A stretch of 64,000 nt of DNA. Source: CAYSNP01 sp050945855 (GTDB lineage Bacteria > Bacillota > Clostridia > Christensenellales > DTU072). The notes under the pieces are model-generated. The model was given only the letters and a program-made list of their open reading frames with translations, searched no databases and was not told where the DNA came from. The stretch is from the NCBI GenBank assembly GCA_050945855.1, contig JBMNTS010000005.1:1-64000 (forward strand). The letters are read 5' to 3'. The position numbers and the translations under genes were made by a program. Below are positions 18,541-26,338 of this stretch, one piece after another (positions within the stretch are counted from its first letter, which is position 1; each line of letters starts with the position of its first letter).

Positions 18541-18700
18541 AATTAATAAGAAAAAAGCCTTGAGAACACTATAAATCTACCTTAACACGCCGCAGGCGTA
18601 TTGCATTTCGGCATAAGCCGAAATTGCATATTGCCGGTATAGGCAATATTTCATATTGGCGCAAGCCAATATTTAATTGCGCCGCAAGGCGCCTTGCGGA
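18541..18700 (+). repeat. Dispersed intergenic hairpin element, copy A
   Basis: An about 45-base leader (AATTAATAAGAAAAAAG, then CTATAAATCTACCTTAACACG) is followed by five hairpins: 18587-18599, 18605-18624, 18628-18649, 18653-18672 and 18679-18692. These are joined by short AT-rich linkers such as ATTGCAT. The first, second and last hairpins and the leader recur inverted at 52079-52192. It lies between convergent genes and may double as a terminator. No coding potential. Confidence 0.7.
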
Positions 18701-18707
18701 CGCGCAT

Positions 18708-21700
18708 CTATACAAGCATTTTCCCTATGGATGCCAACTCTTCCTGAGCTTCTTTGGGCAGCAGTACGGGCTGAATGCCCAGTTTATGACATTCCAGAAT
18801 TTTGTGGGCGGTGATTTCCAATACTTCGGTAGTATCCGCCGCTCTCCTTACGCTGTTTCCGCAGACTACCAGACCGTGATTTTGCATTAGTGCCGCCGCG
18901 CCTTCCGCGCCTAAGGCATCGGCCACCATATCGCCCAATTCGGGGGAGCCGGGGATAACAAAGTCCACTACGGGGACTTCGCCGATAAAGGCGGCGTCCG
19001 TGGAGACCGGCTTAAAGCTGAGATTGGTAAGCGCCATAAGGGTGGCCGCGGGGGCGTGGGAGTGAATCACCGCCATAATCTCCGGCCGTTTTTTGTAAAT
19101 GGCAAGATGCACCATTTTTTCGCTGCTGGCGGAAAGGCTACTCTCGCCTACCACGTTGCCGTCAAGGTCTATGCGCACCATCATATCCGCCTTAAGGTCA
19201 CCCTTGAATATGGAACTGGGCGTAATCCATACGTGGTTGGGGTTGTCCTCACAGCGCGCGCTTACGTTGCCGCCTATGCCGGTAATAAGCCCTTTGGCGT
19301 AAAGCTCGTTGGTGACCTGCAATATCTCGTCGCGCACGTCGCCCACTTTGGCAGCTTCAGGTTGGGCGTAAATGATTTTCTGTTCAACTGTTTCCCGCTT
19401 TTCCTCGGTTTTTTTCCCGAACAGCCTTGCAAAGAAACCTTGTTTCTTAGCCTGCCTTTCAACAACGGGCCGCGCCTCTTCCTTTTTGACTGTGTCCGCT
19501 TGCGGAGCAATTATCGGAGCCTGTGAAAGCGCGGAAACATCAGTGATACCCGTGCTTGCCATAGCTTTTCCGTAAGAGGTCATCATCAGCTTAAGCAAGG
19601 ACTGCATGCTCATTGCCTTGCGCACATTGCCGGTAAAGCTCATTTTTCCCGTCATGGCCGCTTTCGCTCCGTTAACGGTGCCTTTCATCATTCCGTCAAA
19701 TATCTCAATCGGCATATTCAGGCACACGTCGGCGGCGCCTCCGGTAAACTCGCCCAAGCCGCAAATAACCTCGCCGCCCTTGAAGTACATATAACAGCTT
19801 TGCCCGTTGTCCTTAAAGGTGATTTGGAAACTTATATCCTTACTCGCCGTCTTTTGCCCTACTTCCTCATCGGCGGAAAGCTCCTTTAAAAATGCCTCGA
19901 TAAGCTGCATATATCCGCCCGCACCCGCCGGCGTTGCCGCGGTATCGGGTGCCTTTTGGGGCGCCGTTTCCGGCTTTTGAGATACCTTTACTTCTTGTTT
20001 CGCCGAAGCGGCGTCCAAATCGCTTACCCCGGTCTGCTTGGCTTTAAGGCCGGCAAGCGCCTGTATATCCACCTTCCTTTCGCCCGTAAAGGAAAAGTCT
20101 TTAAGCGCCTTGCGGTTGATTACGTCCGAACTTAACTCTCCTTTGAGCAGCCTCTCGATATTTTCCGCGATTATCAGCCCCTGATGTATGCTTACCTGTT
20201 TGGTATTGCCGCCTATATGCGGAGTGCATAAAACGTTTTCCATTTGCACCAGCGGGTCATTATACGCCGGAGGCTCCACGTCAAATACGTCCAGTGCCGC
20301 TCCCGCCAGTTTTCCGCTTTTGAGAGCGTCCAACAGCGCGGCGCTGTCTACCAGCGCGGCGCGCGCGGTGTTGACGAAATACGCTCCGTCCTTCATTTTC
20401 GCGAACGCCTCCGCGTTAATCATCCCTTTGGTCTGCCCGGTTACCGGAGCATGCAGGCTTATTATATCGCTTTCACTAAGCAACTCGTCCAGTTCTGCCT
20501 TACGCGCGCCCATCAGAGCCGCCGCGCCGAAAGTAAGGTAAGGGTCGTACACCAGCACCTGCGCGCCGAAAGCAAGCAGCCTTTTCGCCACCTTTTTGCC
20601 TATCGCCCCGCCGCCTATAAGACCTACCTTTTTGCGCCATAGTTCCATGCCCTGATAACGGAAATACGCCGCTCCCATTCTGCCCATATCCCCGGCCTGA
20701 CCCCCTTCCTCTTTAAGGAAAGCCGCCGCCTGGGGAATCATGCGCGCGAGGTTGAGCATAAAAGCCAGCGCCAAATCCGCCACCGCCTCCGAATTTCTGC
20801 CCGGTGTGTACACTACCGCTATGCCCGCCGCGCTGCACGCGTCCACGTCGATATTGGTGGGATTGCCTCTGCATACGCCTATCATTCTGAGGTTGGGCAG
20901 CGCCTTTACTATGTCCGCGTCCACAATATCCACTTCGGTAATAAAAATATCGTAATTTTTGAGGGTGGATATCATTTCCTCCCCTTCCAGCATGTCTCCG
21001 TCCCGGTAATTTTTCGCGGTGACTTCCCCGTAAGCGCGCAAAAGGTCGATAGCCTCCGCGGATAAATCCGCGTCCGAATAAATGCGCAGCTTAGCCTTTT
21101 GGGTGCCGCTCTTTTTTTCGCCCTCCGCCGACTTTAACTCGCTTATCAGCGCGCCTAACGGCATATTTGTTTCAAAGGAAGAGGCGTACGCCTCCCGCCA
21201 CTCTTCGTAAATGCGGCGGTAGGTCTCCTCCTTGCCCGCGAACTTATCCTTTACGCCGACCATTTCGGCCGCTGCTTCCTTTAGCCCTTTGTATATCCCC
21301 GCGCCCGCCGCCGCGCATATAGCCGCGCCCAGTACGGACGCCTCCGGAAGCGCGGTCCTTATTATCTCCTTTTCCGTAACCTGAGAGATAATATAAGGAA
21401 AGATATCGTCTTTGCTCGCGCCGCCGCCTATGGCGATTTTTTCAGGCTCCGCCCCCGCGACCTCGGCAAGCTGGTCTATATTTGCCTTGACCCCGAAGGC
21501 AAGCCCTTCCACAACCCCGCGGGAAATATTAGACCGGTCAAATTCGTTAGGAATATGATTGGTGGTGGAAAAGTATATCTGGTCAATGGGCAGGGCAAGC
21601 ACGGAAACGTTGAAAACCGAAGCCCCCACCGTAGAGAGAAGCCCGCCCGCGCCGCAGGGAGCGGCGGCGGCGTTTTCCATAAGCGCGCCCACAGGATTGG

Positions 21701-22643
21701 GCAAGCCCTGATAAAGCAGCCCCGCTATCCATTCAAGCGCCATGCCCGAGCCGCCCGCGTTACTCTCCAATACATAAACGCCGGGGACGGGTCCCACGCC
21801 TGACCATAGCCTTTGCTTAGGGTCGATTATCGGTTTTTCGGTAATCAATTGTATGGGCATGGTAGTGCCCGCCACGATTCCGCATTCCCCCGGGTTGACG
21901 ATATTCATACCCAACAGCGCGCTTTGCGTATCTCCCGCGCCGTAGACCGCCCGCGCGCCCTCCTTAATATTGAGTTCCTTGCATAAATCGGGGAAAACCG
22001 TCCCCGCCTCGCTTGCGCAATCCACAAGCGGTGGCAAAAACGCCTTGTTAAGCTCCAGTTTTTCGATAAGCTCATCCGACCAGGCCGAATTTTTAAGGTC
22101 GAACAATAAGGTTTCCCCCGCCTGTGTTCTTTCCACTCCGATTTTTCCGCAAAGACGGTAGATTATGTAATCGGAAAGGGTGAATACGGTGGCGATTTTG
22201 TCATACAAATCCCTTTGCGTATCCTTTAGCCACAGCAGCTTGCACGCCGTAAGGTTGGGCATGGGCTTATGCCCGCAGATGCTATAGATAAGGTCGGCGC
22301 AAGTGTCGTTTAAGCGCATTGTCGCATCTACCGCGCGCGCGTCCCTGTTGGGGGAAGCAAACAGCGCCTCCCCGTCCTTATCCAGCGCAACCAGGGTATG
22401 CCTCATGGAAGATACGCCTATTGCGGCAATCTCGCTTACCCCCGCGCGCCTGACGCACTCCGCTATGCTTTCCCTGACCGCCTGCCAAATCAGGCCGGTA
22501 TCCATACCGAAGCCGTAATCGCCTATGGCGGATATGCCCCCTTTTACGTCGCGCCTGACCAGAGTAACCAACTCCTTACCGCAAAAAAGGGCGCACCTTA
22601 TGGAGCCGCCCCCGATATCAATGCCTATTACGTTTTTTTTCAT
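18708..22643 (-). CDS. Four-domain fusion: FGGY kinase + D-2-hydroxyacid dehydrogenase + SCP2-like domain + class II aldolase
   Basis: A 1311-residue cytosolic protein. Residues 1-490 are an FGGY carbohydrate kinase (IGIDIGGGSIR; likely catalytic Asp238 in GAGDTQ); the SMRHTLVALDKDG...NRDARA stretch recalls LsrK-type more than xylulokinases. Residues 516-845 are a D-2-hydroxyacid dehydrogenase with GGGAIG and the Arg761, Glu790, His809 triad. A Pro/Ala linker leads to an SCP2-like domain (about 910-1030), then a basic linker with GFFARLFGKK. Residues 1100-1311 are a FucA-type aldolase: Glu1175, His1194, His1196, His1256, at nearly the same spacing as in L-fuculose-1-phosphate aldolase. All active sites look intact. 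Likely a channelled sugar or polyol pathway; substrate unknown. Confidence 0.88.
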   Translation of the reverse strand: MKKNVIGIDIGGGSIRCALFCGKELVTLVRRDVKGGISAIGDYGFGMDTGLIWQAVRESIAECVRRAGVSEIAAIGVSSMRHTLVALDKDGEALFASPNRDARAVDATMRLNDTCADLIYSICGHKPMPNLTACKLLWLKDTQRDLYDKIATVFTLSDYIIYRLCGKIGVERTQAGETLLFDLKNSAWSDELIEKLELNKAFLPPLVDCASEAGTVFPDLCKELNIKEGARAVYGAGDTQSALLGMNIVNPGECGIVAGTTMPIQLITEKPIIDPKQRLWSGVGPVPGVYVLESNAGGSGMALEWIAGLLYQGLPNPVGALMENAAAAPCGAGGLLSTVGASVFNVSVLALPIDQIYFSTTNHIPNEFDRSNISRGVVEGLAFGVKANIDQLAEVAGAEPEKIAIGGGASKDDIFPYIISQVTEKEIIRTALPEASVLGAAICAAAGAGIYKGLKEAAAEMVGVKDKFAGKEETYRRIYEEWREAYASSFETNMPLGALISELKSAEGEKKSGTQKAKLRIYSDADLSAEAIDLLRAYGEVTAKNYRDGDMLEGEEMISTLKNYDIFITEVDIVDADIVKALPNLRMIGVCRGNPTNIDVDACSAAGIAVVYTPGRNSEAVADLALAFMLNLARMIPQAAAFLKEEGGQAGDMGRMGAAYFRYQGMELWRKKVGLIGGGAIGKKVAKRLLAFGAQVLVYDPYLTFGAAALMGARKAELDELLSESDIISLHAPVTGQTKGMINAEAFAKMKDGAYFVNTARAALVDSAALLDALKSGKLAGAALDVFDVEPPAYNDPLVQMENVLCTPHIGGNTKQVSIHQGLIIAENIERLLKGELSSDVINRKALKDFSFTGERKVDIQALAGLKAKQTGVSDLDAASAKQEVKVSQKPETAPQKAPDTAATPAGAGGYMQLIEAFLKELSADEEVGQKTASKDISFQITFKDNGQSCYMYFKGGEVICGLGEFTGGAADVCLNMPIEIFDGMMKGTVNGAKAAMTGKMSFTGNVRKAMSMQSLLKLMMTSYGKAMASTGITDVSALSQAPIIAPQADTVKKEEARPVVERQAKKQGFFARLFGKKTEEKRETVEQKIIYAQPEAAKVGDVRDEILQVTNELYAKGLITGIGGNVSARCEDNPNHVWITPSSIFKGDLKADMMVRIDLDGNVVGESSLSASSEKMVHLAIYKKRPEIMAVIHSHAPAATLMALTNLSFKPVSTDAAFIGEVPVVDFVIPGSPELGDMVADALGAEGAAALMQNHGLVVCGNSVRRAADTTEVLEITAHKILECHKLGIQPVLLPKEAQEELASIGKMLV

Positions 22644-22718
22644 GCTTTCTACCTCTAAAAATTATATGTACAGAATATAGAAAATAATATAATTGACCGA
22701 GCACAAATCTATAAATCG

Positions 22719-22732
22719 ACAATAATCATTGT
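22719..22732. promoter_or_regulatory. Possible operator: inverted repeat ACAAT-N4-ATTGT
   Basis: A perfect 5-bp inverted repeat in the 249-base AT-rich region between the fusion gene (-) and the epimerase/TetR operon (+). The same half-sites (ATTGT, ACAAT) occur over the promoter of the inositol operon. It could be a TetR-type operator, but AT-rich DNA gives such palindromes by chance. Confidence 0.25.
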
Positions 22733-22836
22733 AAATCAATAACATAATAAAGTCAATACGGACAAAATGCAAAGCCTTCACCAATTGCTTTAAACAAAAT
22801 TACATACAAAATTTTAAACATTACGTTTTAAACCTA

Positions 22837-22865
22837 TTGAATTATTTTGATAGAAATGATATAAT
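22837..22865 (+). promoter_or_regulatory. Promoter of the epimerase-tetR-epimerase operon
   Basis: TTGAAT (22837-22842) and perfect TATAAT (22860-22865) are 17 bases apart, 27 bases upstream of the ATG, with AAGGAGAGG between. Confidence 0.65.
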
Positions 22866-22892
22866 TGTGCAAACAACTTTAAGGAGAGGTGT

Positions 22893-24506
22893 ATGCAACC
22901 GATAAAAGTATTTATTACCGGGGCTTCGGGCTCCATGGGCAGCGAAGTGTTAAAAGCTGTTATGAACAATGAAAAGTTCAACGGCATCGTGCTGCTCAGA
23001 AAAAAGAAGGCTAACGAAAAGCTGTGCGCGAAACTCAAAGCCAGATATCAAGACAGAATAGAAGTGGTTTTCGGCGATTTGTCCAATTTCAAAGATTGCG
23101 TGGACACGGTGGCAAAGGCGGATTACATTATTCATTGCGCCGCCATTATCCCGCCCGCTTCCGACCACAACCCCGAGCTTGCGGAAAAAGCGAATTACAT
23201 CGGCACAAAAAATCTGGTGGCGGCAATAGAGCAGGATAAAAACAAGGATAAAAAGAAGTTCGTTAATATCGGTTCCATCGCCGAATACGGCAACCGCCAT
23301 TTCCCCGCGCATTGGGGCAGGGTGGGCGACCCGCTGGTATCCTCCGTTTACGATTACTACGCCGTGACCAAAATAAGAGGGGAGCGCTCCGTGGTGGAAT
23401 CGGATATAAAGTACTGGGTGTCCCTAAGACAGAGCGGTATTCTTTACGATAACGTGCTGTTTAACAATATGAACGACGGCCTGATGTTCCACACCAACTG
23501 GAACACCTTTATAGAGTGGGCTACCGCGCGCGACAGCGGGCGTATGATACACAACCTCATAGAGCTTGACTCTACAGGCAAGCTGCCGGAAAAATTCTGG
23601 CAAAGAGTGTATAACATCGGCAACGGCGACGGCGCGCGCGTTACCGGCTATCAGACGCTGGACAGGGGCTTTAAACTTATGGGCAGCAGCGCCGAGAAAA
23701 TCTTTTCTCCGCATTGGCTTGCTACCCGCAATTTCCACTGCTTCTGGTATCTGGACTCCGACGAACTCAACAATTACCTCAATTTCAGGACGGAAAGCTT
23801 TGAGGACTTTTTCTCTAAGCTCGGCAAAAAGCTGTGGTATTTTAAGCTGGGTAAGCCCTTCCCCGGTCTTATCAGAAAATTTGCCATAGAAAGGCTGTTT
23901 AACGATACCAACGCGCCCATGTACTGGGTGAACAACAATATCACGGGCAGAGTAAACGCCTTTTTCGGCTCACGCGAGAAATTTGACAGCATACCCCGCA
24001 ACTGGGACAATTTCAAGCCCATTCCCGGTGAGGAATTAAAGGATTTGTCCACGGCGGAAATACTTGACCTCAGAGGAAAAACCGAACTCAGCAAAGAGGA
24101 TATCGCCTTTATTTCGGACAACGAGTATAAGGGCAAAAACCGCGCTGTTATTCTCTCCCACGGTTACGACGAATCCAAACCGGACAGCGAACTGACCATA
24201 GAGGATATGCGCGGCGCCGCCCAATTCAGAGGGGGCAAGTGCTTGTCGCCGTCCATGAAGAAGGGCGATTTGCGCACAAAACTGAAGTGGGCGTGTCATG
24301 ACGGGCATGAGTTTGAGGCGTCCCCTTATACGGTAATCAAAGCGGGATTCTGGTGCCCGGTGTGCTGCCAGCCCGTACCCTGGAATTTTGACGCGCTGTC
24401 AAAGAAGATACCTTTCTTCGCGCAGGCCTGGTATAATTCGCACAGTCCGGAAGAAAACGAGTTTTATCCGGCGGACTGCTATAAGGATATATTGAAAAAT
24501 GAGTAA
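22893..24506 (+). CDS. NAD-dependent epimerase with C-terminal zinc-finger-like extension
   Basis: A 537-residue protein. The N-terminal 340 residues are an extended SDR/epimerase, with GASGSMGSE at residues 10-18 and the catalytic pair in YYAVTK. About 190 extra residues follow. They end in a treble-clef-like pattern: a Trp-x-Cys-x-x-Gly-His stretch (WACHDGHEF), about 15 residues, then WCPVCC. This Cys/His spacing suggests one bound zinc. Epimerases normally stop near 330 residues, so the extension is unusual. It heads an operon with a TetR gene and another epimerase, divergent from the four-domain fusion, which suggests a common pathway. Confidence 0.75.
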   Translation: MQPIKVFITGASGSMGSEVLKAVMNNEKFNGIVLLRKKKANEKLCAKLKARYQDRIEVVFGDLSNFKDCVDTVAKADYIIHCAAIIPPASDHNPELAEKANYIGTKNLVAAIEQDKNKDKKKFVNIGSIAEYGNRHFPAHWGRVGDPLVSSVYDYYAVTKIRGERSVVESDIKYWVSLRQSGILYDNVLFNNMNDGLMFHTNWNTFIEWATARDSGRMIHNLIELDSTGKLPEKFWQRVYNIGNGDGARVTGYQTLDRGFKLMGSSAEKIFSPHWLATRNFHCFWYLDSDELNNYLNFRTESFEDFFSKLGKKLWYFKLGKPFPGLIRKFAIERLFNDTNAPMYWVNNNITGRVNAFFGSREKFDSIPRNWDNFKPIPGEELKDLSTAEILDLRGKTELSKEDIAFISDNEYKGKNRAVILSHGYDESKPDSELTIEDMRGAAQFRGGKCLSPSMKKGDLRTKLKWACHDGHEFEASPYTVIKAGFWCPVCCQPVPWNFDALSKKIPFFAQAWYNSHSPEENEFYPADCYKDILKNE

Positions 24507-25077
24507 AAGATACGGCGGAAAAAGAGAGCAGATACTGGATGCCGCACTGCGCCTTGTCGCCCGCTACAACGATTTTAACATCACGGTGCGGCAGATAGCC
24601 GCGGAGGCCAAAGTCAACGTGGCGGCCATCAATTACTATTTCAAGAGCAAGAAAGAAATGATGGCGCAAATGGAAAAGTTGTTTATGGACAATCTCCATG
24701 ACGCCTTTACTCCCGTTTGCGAAAAGACGCTTTCCCCCGATGAGAGGCTAAAGGAATGGGTGAAGAAGTCATTGGGCTACGCGCGGCGTTATCCCGGCAT
24801 TTTGGTATTCCTTAAAGATAAGTTCAGCAACCCGAAAGACAATGAATTTGAAAACGCCATGCGGCGCGCATTAAGCGAAAAGTTCACGCTTCTGAGGGAG
24901 CTTATCTTAGACAGCGTGCGCCCCGAAAGGCAGGAGGAGGAGTTGCTTATTATGACGCTGGGAGCGGTGATGCTCCTCCCCCTTATCGCGGATATGCCGG
25001 GCATGGGACTGCCCAAAGACCTGGACGAGCATATACAATACGTGATTACGATAATAGAAAAATTTAAAAGCAGATAA
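24499..25077 (+). CDS. TetR/AcrR-family transcriptional regulator
   Basis: A 192-residue regulator with an N-terminal helix-turn-helix (about residues 10-55). The motif region is ITVRQIAAEAKVNVAAINYY followed by FKSKKEMMAQ, the usual TetR pattern. The C-terminal ligand domain is all helical. It overlaps the end of the epimerase gene by 8 bases and probably controls this operon and/or the divergent fusion gene. The ligand is unknown. Confidence 0.9.
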   Translation: MSKRYGGKREQILDAALRLVARYNDFNITVRQIAAEAKVNVAAINYYFKSKKEMMAQMEKLFMDNLHDAFTPVCEKTLSPDERLKEWVKKSLGYARRYPGILVFLKDKFSNPKDNEFENAMRRALSEKFTLLRELILDSVRPERQEEELLIMTLGAVMLLPLIADMPGMGLPKDLDEHIQYVITIIEKFKSR

Positions 25078-25098
25078 AATATTAAGGAGAAAAAACGA

Positions 25099-26193
25099 AT
25101 GGAAGTAAAAAAAGTGTTTATAGTCGGCGGAACGGGATTCTTAGGCTATTACTCCGCTCTGGAATTTCTGAAAAAGGGCATAGCGGTAAGCTCCGCTTCT
25201 ATTCCCGACGTAAAATTGGGGGATTGGTTTCCCAAGCAGATTGACATTGTAAGCGACAACTTAAACGTGTTTTCCGCAAGCGCGGAAGAGCTTACGGAGG
25301 TTTTCGCGGGGCATGACGCCATTGTTTACGCGGTAGGCCCGGATGACAGGTACACGCCGCCCGCTCCCGCTTTCGAGTTCTTTTTTGACAAGCTGGTTAC
25401 ACAGTGCGTAAAGGTGGTAAAGGCGGCAAGAGCGGCGGGAGTAAAGAGGGCGGTTATATTAAACTCTTATTTTGCATATTTTGACAGGCAGCCGCAATAT
25501 AACGGACAGCTTTCCAACAATCACGCTTATATCAAGTCAAGGGTAAGACAGGCGGAGGAGACCATTAAGGCGGGCAAGGAAGGCGTTATGGACGTTATGA
25601 TTCTGGAATTGCCTTATATATTCGGCAGTATGCCGGGCAGAATGCCTTTATGGAAAGAGGTGTTTTTAGACAGATTCGACACAATGCCCGCCGTATTCTT
25701 CCCCAAGGGGGGTACGGTTATGGTGCACGTGAGAGGAGTGGCTCACGCCGTGGTGGGCGCGACATTAAACGGCAAACACGGCGAAAGGTATCCTATCGGA
25801 CTGTACAATATGAAGTATAAGGACATGATAAGGATAATGTACGATGCCATAGACAATAAGAAAAAAATCATCAATTCTCCCACCTGGATTGCGTATCTGG
25901 CAGGCTTGTTCTTAAAGATGAAGGACAAGAGGGAAGGAAAGGAAGGCGGGCTTGATTACGCCAAACTTATGACGGATATTCAATCGCGCGATTTGTTCTA
26001 TTCGCAGGAAGTCATTGACAAGACCAAAGAGGATTTAGGCTATGACGAGCTGGGCTTTGAGGACTTCGACGTAAAGGAAGGCATTCAAAGCACCATGCAG
26101 GCTTGCTATCCGGAAAAATTCCCCTCTTCCGACCCCGCCAATCAGGTAAAAGAGGATCTGGAGATAATTAATAAAGTTTGGAAAAACAAATAG
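25099..26193 (+). CDS. NAD(P)-dependent epimerase/dehydratase-like protein
   Basis: A 364-residue Rossmann protein with GGTGFLGYY at residues 10-18 and the extended-SDR layout. The usual Tyr-x-x-x-Lys pair is not clear; the matching region reads NNHAYIKSRV, so it may be an atypical SDR. AAGGAGAAAAAACG precedes the ATG. It is last in its operon and is followed by a strong terminator. Function is unknown; context suggests work with the neighbouring epimerase and TetR. Confidence 0.75.
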   Translation: MEVKKVFIVGGTGFLGYYSALEFLKKGIAVSSASIPDVKLGDWFPKQIDIVSDNLNVFSASAEELTEVFAGHDAIVYAVGPDDRYTPPAPAFEFFFDKLVTQCVKVVKAARAAGVKRAVILNSYFAYFDRQPQYNGQLSNNHAYIKSRVRQAEETIKAGKEGVMDVMILELPYIFGSMPGRMPLWKEVFLDRFDTMPAVFFPKGGTVMVHVRGVAHAVVGATLNGKHGERYPIGLYNMKYKDMIRIMYDAIDNKKKIINSPTWIAYLAGLFLKMKDKREGKEGGLDYAKLMTDIQSRDLFYSQEVIDKTKEDLGYDELGFEDFDVKEGIQSTMQACYPEKFPSSDPANQVKEDLEIINKVWKNK

Positions 26194-26216
26194 TTAAAAA
26201 GACACATAATACAGAG

Positions 26217-26253
26217 CGGCCGCCCCGAGCATTCTTTGGGCGGCCGTTTTATT
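26217..26253 (+). terminator. Terminator before the inositol operon
   Basis: A 9-bp GC-rich stem CGGCCGCCC/GGGCGGCCG with a 12-base loop, followed by T4. Confidence 0.8.
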
Positions 26254-26280
26254 GTTATGCTTTTTCCGGCCTGTAAGTTA

Positions 26281-26321
26281 TTTACTTTTGAGTGTAAATA
26301 TTGTACAATGTGCTTAATTGT
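26281..26321 (+). promoter_or_regulatory. Promoter of the inositol operon with overlapping ATTGT/ACAAT palindrome
   Basis: TTTACT (26281-26286) and TACAAT (26304-26309) are 17 bases apart. The -10 box lies inside the perfect palindrome ATTGTACAAT (26300-26309), and another ATTGT follows at 26317-26321. A repressor binding these half-sites would block the promoter. The promoter is moderate; the operator is inference. Confidence 0.45.
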
Positions 26322-26338
26322 GAGGTGACAAAAAATTG

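Noticed and set aside
18541..18700. Possible CRISPR array
   Set aside because: The hairpins differ from each other and there are no constant repeats with unique spacers, nor cas genes.
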